Below, one piece after another: positions 58,501 to 64,000 of a stretch of DNA of 64,000 bases. The notes under the pieces are model-generated. The model was given only the letters and a program-made list of their open reading frames with translations. It was not told where the DNA came from and searched no databases. Source of the stretch: Lepidurus packardi (taxonomy: Eukaryota > Arthropoda > Branchiopoda > Notostraca > Triopsidae); NCBI GenBank assembly GCA_023053545.1, contig JAKZAN010000005.1:9114001-9178000 (forward strand), read 5' to 3'. Numbering within the stretch: the stretch's first letter is position 1; each line of letters begins with the position of its first letter. Position numbers and translations under genes: made by a program.

Positions 58501-61500
58501 CTGAAAAGTCCCCGGAATCTTTTCTTATTTGTACTTTTTGGGGGGATGCACATGCGGTTCCTCTGGGTTTCCATGAGGAAAGTCAAGGCAAAACAAGGGA
58601 GGAAAGCATTTTTTCAATTTTATTTTTTGGAGAGATAGATTTTTTCCAGGTTTTCTACCTGGAGTTTATTCTAGAAGCTTCCAAGGGTTTCGGGGATACC
58701 TTTTTTGTCTTTTGCGAATCTTTTTCCGACTAATTAGCGTGAAATAGTGTCTTTTTGTTTTTTTTTTCTACACGTAAAAGGTAGATTCTGTTAGACCAGT
58801 TTCGGCAACGTTTGGCGTATAGGAGAGATGATTTTGTAGGATGTTTTGGGCAAAAAAATGGCCGGAAGATGGAGTAAAACAAAGTTCAAAGCGTTCGCGT
58901 TTCAGTTTCGCTACTTCATTCAACGGACTTCCTTAGATCTTTTTGAAATATGTAAACAAAAATTACCAAAAAGTCTTCGCAGTTTTGCATCGAAATTGAA
59001 ATTTTGTGTCGAAATTTTGTGTCGCTTCGAAATCTTTTTGCGCCGGAAAAAAGTCTACATTTTCTCAAAGAACGCAAAATATTACTGAAAAGATTTCTTA
59101 GTTTTCAATGTGTTTAGCATTTTTACAACTCGTGGCTTTCATTGTTGTCTCCCTAGTGGTTACTCCGAGTTGCCCCTTCACGAAGTTCATTGTTGTTCAT
59201 CGTTTCTAATGTCAGTAACGAAAACTCCACTTGAAAAGACTCGTGAATTGGCTGATTTTCTTGCAAGGGAAACTTTCGAAATTTTCGGTCAAATAGGATT
59301 TTTAAGTCCCCAACAGAACCGCGTAGAAAAAGATATACTAAAACCCAGTTTTAGATAAGAAACGAAGGGATTAAAAGAGAACTCAGTGAAGGCATTTTCA
59401 CTTCCTAAGTTTGGGTGGTTTCTAAAGCATGAATAGGGCCGAAAAGTGAGAGAAGAACGTGAAAAGCGAGTGAAAAGAAGGAAAAAGAAGAGGAAAGGGA
59501 CAGAAAAAAGAAGAGAGAGAAAAAAAAAGGTAAAAGAGACCCTCCTCATCGTAATGCGGCAACATCAAAAGAGCAGCTCCATGCCATCTCATCAAGGGCC
59601 CACCGCTGACTTTGGCACGGAGTTGGGGGGGAAGGGGGGGTCATAGAATTGACTGCTGCGAGAGCTATGTCAGGCCGAACGCTTTTTTTCCCTTCTCCTT
59701 CTTGAATGTACATTCTCACCCCGCAATCTTTTCTCAAGTTTTCAAGATAATTCTTCCTTAAGTAACTGAATTCATTGTTGAGCAGGCGGGAATCACGAGC
59801 GCGTACCAAGAGAAGCCATGCCTCAACCCGAATGATACAGAATGCCCGTTGACTGCACCCAATCGGAATTCCAGTCAGGTAAAAATATATATATATATAT
59901 AAAAAAAATGTTGGTAAAATATTAAACCAAGTCAAACAAAATAAGACTAAATTAAATAAAACACGATATAATCTTTTAATGTACTGATTTCGTTAATAGT
60001 TTTGTAATTAATCTGTTATAGTAATACGTACAGCGCTTAAGAACATCGTAATCATTGAAAGAAACGAAAGAAATAACTAAATTACGTATTTTTTGGTCCC
60101 GATTAGGTGCCTGACATTGGAGCGGAATTAACAGGAGGTTGTTATGGTTTTGCGACGAAATACATGCACTGGCCGGAAGATTTGGTAGTGGGCGGGACCA
60201 AAAAGAATAAAACTGGACATATTGTCAAGTAAGTGACTTGTTTATAAAAAAAAAATCTTGAAGTTCCTCGAGTTACCTTGTTTAGCGCATTTTATTTCAT
60301 ATTTGCAGGGTCTTTTTTAATTTTCGTCCAAAAATATCCAACGCTGTGATATCCTTAATCTTACTGCAATCCCTTATTTTGTTTCCTAAACGACTTTCTA
60401 AATGAATTAGTGGACTTGAACTAGTCAGAATCTACAAATGCCGAGTTTTGTTTGCTAAAGAATAAACAAAATAGGAACCCTGAGATTTGGAAATTCAACA
60501 ACGATTCTGATCTTCGTAAGCAACCTTTTTCGAGTTACGGCTCATTCCCAAAAGCCCAAATAAGGTGGCGAATGAATGTTTTCCTGCGGGTCTTGGCTTA
60601 AGAAGTTGAAGAGAGGGATATAAGAAAACCCTGGCGTGCCGTGCAGGAACGCATTTTGAAAACTTCCACAGCTTTTTGCTCTCTCCCAAAAGCCCCCAAA
60701 CGAAAGCAAAAAAAAAAAAAAAAAAAAAATAGTTTTCCATGTTCACCAGGGGGAAAAACTAACCAACAAACAGCCAGCCCTTGCCAAGCCAAGAAAGCCC
60801 ACACCGTTTTTCCAGGGGACCTCAAGCTTCGAAGCTCGGAAGAAAAGACCCACATGGAGTGTGCGACTTAATCAGAGATAATGACTTCATTCATGCACCA
60901 CCATATGTGGATCCGGGACCGCCGATGTAGCCCGAGAGCTCCAAAAGTTATAGAGCTATAGCGTATCCCCCCCTCCTTGAAACTGTTATGGTTGTATGTG
61001 TGTGTGCTACCAAATTGGCAATGCTGCTTCCTTTTTTCCTTTCTGTTTTTAAGCGAGGTCGAATATCATAGGCCAGACGTTAAAAACATTTTGAGGGCTA
61101 ATAGCCATCTCGTTCTCTTTTTATTTTCTGGAGAGATTGTAGGAGCCGAGGTTTGGTTGCATCGCTAATTATGAGGTTCATCGTACCTTTTCGATTTTAA
61201 AAACACAAAAAAATAAAAACAAGGAAAGAAAATCTTCGGCACTAAGTCTTGATCATAAAGTTCGGCTAGAGTCCCTTTTAGCGCTAAGACGTAAACACAG
61301 TTACAGGAAAGAGGGTTGGTTAGCTAGAAACCCAAGCGAATAATCTTAGCATCGCATTCAAATGCTTACACTCGCTTAGAAGATTCAGATATGTGTCTAA
61401 AACTTTTTGTAAGAATTCTTTTTCATAAAAATTGGTAATCTGTTTTTGTTGTAAGTATCAACAAGCGAACTCGAGGATAATTAAGACAGTTCTCTAGAAA

Positions 61501-62495
61501 ATTCAGGTTTTGATAGTTTTGATATTTTGATACTTTTTGATATTTTTCTCGAATTTAAAGTGTGATTTGTTTTATTTCAGAGCGGAAGCTTTACAGTCCA
61601 TCGTGCAGTTAATGGGCGAGAAGGAAATGTACGAGTACTGGTCGGATACATACAAAGTGCACAGCTTGGAATGGACGCAGGAGAAAGCGGCACATATCTT
61701 ACAAGCGTGGCAAAAGAAATTCACCGAGCAAGCCATTCAGTTATCGCGCAACGTCAACGAAACCAAATACCATCAAATTCACGCCTTTTCCTCCGCCAGT
61801 TTAGCCAACATCTTGACGGAATTCTCAGAAATGAGTATCACGCGTGTCGCCTTGGGCTATATTCTCATGGTATGAAACGCAGACTTGTTTTTGTCTTGTA
61901 ATATTTTCTAAAAAAAAATAATTTTAATTGCAAATATTCATGTTTATTTATTTACATTTTTTTCTTTATCTCAATCGTGGTTCCAGTTGGTTTACGCAGG
62001 GGTATCACTGATGAGATGGACAGATCCGGTGCGATCCCAATCAGGTTTAGGTATCGCCGGCGTATTACTAGTGGCGATTACAGTAGCGGCCGGTTTAGGA
62101 TTCTGCGCCGTCATTGGCATCACTTTCAATGCTTCCACCACGCAGGTATAGAAAATAATTAGAAAAAGAAATCTAAAAAAAAAAAAGAAATCAAAAATGG
62201 GAAAAAATATTATTGGGTGGGTTTTAAAACGTGATAACTTATTCGAATTTGGGGGGTAAAAGCAGTGTAGTTTCGCTACGTTCACATTGAAAAGATGCCT
62301 AGATTAGTTTAGCAAGAATGTGAGGTCATTGGAGACGCACGCACTTGGAAGAGGAGATTGAATCGAAACAATTGATTGATTATTTATGATTTCAAATAGA
62401 TTGTGCCGTTTTTGGCCTTGGGTCTGGGAGTGGATAACATGTTCCTGCTCATGCACACGTACTCGGAAACTTCCAAAGCAGACGTAGCGTACCAG
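42165..62495 (+). CDS. ptc: Patched, Hedgehog receptor (5' part)
   Basis: Eleven exons (42165-42536, 45866-46058, 52682-52871, 56997-57066, 57145-57242, 58079-58193, 59786-59878, 60107-60228, 61581-61869, 61987-62145, 62400-62495) give 599 aa in frame; the rest lies beyond the window. Patched is a 12-pass membrane protein that restrains Smoothened, probably by moving sterol, and is inhibited by Hedgehog. Seen: a Ser/His/Pro-rich cytoplasmic N-terminus, then [17 protein letters not shown] and TM1 ([20 protein letters not shown]), with LWVE. Extracellular domain 1 has [18 protein letters not shown]...[11 protein letters not shown] and [15 protein letters not shown]2-TM4 of the sterol-sensing domain end with [13 protein letters not shown]. 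Start chosen at the ATG 42165 (context TCATGG), the first in frame. Introns 1-3 are 3.3, 6.6 and 4.1 kb. Confidence 0.96.
42537..45865. other. Patched intron 1
   Basis: Non-coding. Contains the foldback MITE at 42929-43178. A pyrimidine-rich (CT)n stretch runs from about 45597 to 45690. No independent gene was recognised. Confidence 0.6.
42929..43178. mobile_element. Foldback MITE with long inverted repeats
   Basis: About 250 bp that is almost entirely one inverted repeat. The left arm starts AGGCCACGGTATACTACAAG and the right arm is its near inverse ending CTTGCAGTATACCGTGGTCC. Both arms carry AAGATGGCAGTGATGTCGTA-like blocks and CCCCTA(T/C)ATCAT. TA dinucleotides flank both ends (42927-42928, 43179-43180). 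There is no coding capacity. A shorter copy is at 1839-2038. Confidence 0.82.
46900..46908 (-). promoter_or_regulatory. Ci/Gli binding site, intron 2 (first)
   Basis: Exact GACCACCCA in patched intron 2, about 840 bp after exon 2, in a locally GC-richer stretch that may be an intronic enhancer. Confidence 0.45.
47316..47324 (-). promoter_or_regulatory. Ci/Gli binding site, intron 2 (second)
   Basis: Another exact GACCACCCA, 416 bp beyond the previous one and in the same orientation. It is followed by a GC-richer segment (ACGACGTCATG) that stands out from the AT-rich intron. Confidence 0.45.
47660..48430. repeat. GATTC-rich degenerate repeat tract
   Basis: The pentamer GATTC or GATTT, often as GTGATTCG or GGATTC, occurs every 10-40 bases over about 770 bp. 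Units are not regular, so this is an old or simple-sequence tract rather than a clean tandem array. A similar tract on the opposite strand sense is at 54270-54850. Confidence 0.5.
50277..50450. repeat. 86-bp tandem duplication in patched intron 2
   Basis: Two copies starting GCATATTTCTGCGTCT at 50277 and 50363. Each continues with AATTGCCAA(C/T)AGTTT and a TGTGAAACT block, then CAAAGT(G/A)AAA and GATGAAAGAA-like sequence. Identity is high but not perfect. Confidence 0.75.
51836..52517. mobile_element. Pogo/Tigger-like MITE with CCTAA tract
   Basis: 682 bp bounded by terminal inverted repeats: left CAGTGGGTGATCGATTAACA, right (inverted) TAGTGGGTGATCGATTAACG. A TA dinucleotide sits on each side (51834-51835, 52518-52519) as target duplication. 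The CAGT start with a TA target is typical of the pogo/Tigger branch of Tc1/mariner elements. Subterminal copies of CGAACA(C/T) and GATCGGCTAACGAA/GATCGGTTAGCGAA follow. Inside are a perfect 9-bp hairpin (CTCATCAAC/GTTGATGAG) and a CCTAA-rich tract at 52085-52161. There is no transposase frame. Confidence 0.82.
52085..52161. repeat. Telomere-like (CCTAA)n tract
   Basis: About 77 bp made mostly of CCTAA units with a few variants (CCTAAG, CCTATAA, CCTCTAA). TTAGG/CCTAA is the usual arthropod telomere repeat. It lies inside the MITE and not at a chromosome end, and the partial copy at 10 kb has only a few units at the same place. Confidence 0.8.
52872..56996. other. Patched intron 3
   Basis: 4.1 kb, no gene recognised. 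It has the GAATC-rich tract with a 103-bp tandem duplication (54272-54475), simple repeats (an AG run near 56685-56706, a C run at about 56869-56885), and a GC-richer stretch at 55600-55970 with open frames but no family features. Confidence 0.55.
54272..54475. repeat. 103-bp tandem duplication, GAATC-rich
   Basis: Two units with period about 103 bp: AATCGTTG(T/C)A(A/G)TGATCGAATC, then GGAGATA/GATGATA, GAGAATCACC, AACTCGG(G/A)AATCGTGTG and a closing GAATCGC. It sits in a wider GAATC/GATTC-rich stretch to about 54850. Confidence 0.75.
57243..58078. other. Patched intron 5
   Basis: No gene seen. The front has repeated GTAATA/CGTAAATAA simple sequence (57270-57335), and a CRE-like TGACGTCA lies at 57355-57362. 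Confidence 0.5.
58194..59785. other. Patched intron 6
   Basis: 1.6 kb with several open frames (for example 58467-58733 and 59289-59549) but no recognisable protein. A purine-rich GAAAAG tract is at about 59450-59535. Confidence 0.5.
60229..61580. other. Patched intron 8
   Basis: Non-coding. It contains a ~21-base A run near 60709-60729. I see nothing else of note. Confidence 0.5.
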
Positions 62496-64000
62496 GTAAC
62501 AACCAAAGCATTGCCTCAACGAACTTTTACCCAATATGATCCAAACCATTTTTATGACCTTACGAAAGGGCACTACTCGCTTGCCCAGTATCCCAAAGTG
62601 AAGTCATCATATCCACCTCCCTTGTAGCAACTAACAACATTCCTACCTTTGCAAATTATGCATGGGAAGGTACTTAAAAGATTATTTTCTTTGAGTTTTG
62701 GCCAAATCATTTGTATTTGTTCTCGACCTCCCTCAAAGAGCCTCAAACCCACCCCGTTTTCGCGTTCTATACCCTTTTCAAGAAACTCAACAGGGGTTTG
62801 GAATCTTCCATTTAACGTCATGCATTATACCTTTTGAACATGGTATCTCAATCAACTTTCAGTACCTTCCTCCTCATAATCATTTTTCATCGCCCTTTTC
62901 TCCATTGAATGTCTTTTTTGGGGTCAGAAATAAGCTATTCAAAGAATAATTGAACGCGATTTGGCAGGAAAACACAAAAACGTGCATTTTCCAGCCCATA
63001 ATCATTCACCTGCCATGTTCTAAAGTAATTTTTCTAAAAGAATTTGATAAACATTGGGATGAAATATGCTCAAAATTTCATTCTTCAAAAATTCGCTCCA
63101 TTCGCCAGTTCAACTAAGCGCAAAGGAAAGGTTTGGTGCATATGAAGAAAGTTTTGACACTTGGTAGCGCAAATCGCGGTTCTGTTTCACCTCCCATATT
63201 CTAAAGGAATATGGTACACCGTTTGAATTAAATATTCCCATTGTTTAAAAAAAATTCACTCCACTCGCCAGTTCAACTTTGTGTAAATTGTAAAGGAAAG
63301 GTTCAGTGCTTATGAAGAAAGCTTGGCCACTCGGTAGAGCAAATCGCGGTTCTGTTTCAACCCAACAAATTTCTATTTTGACAAGAGGAAGTAAGCGTTA
63401 AAAAGTTGTTTGCACTTAACATCTCACTCTCTCCTTTTCAATTTTTCTTCCTCCTTTTCTTTACAGGGAAACTACCCTCAACTCAAACCCCAATTGTTAA
63501 CTCTCCAACAGCCATAAGGCTCCTTTTTCCCCCAGAAAAAAATTGTTTAGTCTCGGCAACATTTGGAGCCCAAGAAAAGCCATCTTATCTCTCCCCGTCC
63601 AGACTGTTAGATCTGTCCTTTTTTCCCACCTTTGGCGCACCCCCTGCCGCGGTAACCTTTTTAGGGTGGGCAATAGACCACCCGAGAATTTTTCAACAAT
63701 ACTCTTTTTACCCCCCTAAAGAAACCTCAAAGAAACCTTCCCCTGTTTAAGATCACCCATCACCCGAGCTAAAAATTTTCGTATTAGTTCAAACCACCCT
63801 CCTCCCCCAAACTCGCACTTCCTTTCCATACAACACATTGGACCTAATTCATCAGGGGAAAAAAAGGAAAAGGGGGAAAAAAAAGGTTTTTAGGCCCGAA
63901 ACCGGAAATTCACTTGAATGATTTCACCTCCTTCTAGACACGAACCAGACGCACATTTCCTTACACAATTTTATGTCAAATGCCCCAGAAAGGAATTATG
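62496..64000. other. Patched intron 11, unfinished
   Basis: The next patched exon (the segment after TM4) is not found before the window ends. A 181-bp tandem duplication lies at 63005-63365. GACCACCCG at 63676-63684 is one base off the Ci/Gli consensus. Confidence 0.5.
63005..63365. repeat. 181-bp tandem duplication
   Basis: Two units starting TTCACCT(G/C)CCAT(G/A)TTCTAAAG at 63005 and 63186. Both include TTC(G/A)CTCCA(T/C)TCGCCAGTTC, GGAAAGGTT, TATGAAGAAAG and GCAAATCGCGGTTCTGTTTC. The second unit diverges after about 63357. Confidence 0.78.

Noticed and set aside
63676..63684. GACCACCCG as another Gli site
   Set aside because: It has one mismatch, is far from the promoter, and near-matches of this kind (TGGGTGGTA at 48869, TGGGTGGTT near 59412) are expected by chance.

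Overview
The window is animal nuclear DNA and most likely comes from an arthropod. Nine protein-coding genes are split by GT-AG introns of 53 bp to 6.6 kb. The DNA is AT-rich with many homopolymer tracts. The G-protein alpha-q gene carries paired alternative exons of the fly visual/general type. One transposon contains a (CCTAA)n tract, which is the arthropod telomere motif. I cannot place the species further; a crustacean or chelicerate would fit as well as an insect.

Left part (1-18.3 kb) is gene-dense. In order: a Di-Ras small GTPase (+); an HP1 chromobox protein (-); an hnRNP A-type RNA-binding protein (+), head to head with HP1; CCT5, the epsilon subunit of the TRiC chaperonin (-); the SLC25A39/40 mitochondrial carrier (-); and a GABP-beta-like ankyrin protein (+), head to head with the carrier. 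Except for some 5' and 3' UTRs these models are complete, and exon phases join without a break.

Middle part (18.3-35.5 kb). Gq alpha spans 20.1-27.0 kb. Exons 3, 6 and 7 each exist as two versions of identical length and phase, and there is a candidate alternative first exon inside intron 1. After 6 kb with no recognised gene comes an alpha-type nicotinic acetylcholine receptor subunit (33.3-35.5 kb). Its signal-peptide exon was not found.

Right part (35.5-64 kb) is the 5' half of patched, the Hedgehog receptor. Eleven coding exons run from 42.2 to 62.5 kb and the gene continues past the window. Five exact copies of the Ci/Gli binding 9-mer lie between 38.2 and 47.4 kb around its first exon, as expected for a gene that is itself a Hedgehog target.

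The genes are not an operon or a functional cluster; most are unrelated housekeeping or neuronal/signalling genes. Dispersed repeats include a TA-flanked pogo/Tigger-like MITE, a partial relative of it, two copies of a foldback MITE, and several short tandem duplications. All identifications come from reading the sequence against remembered family features; no search was run.
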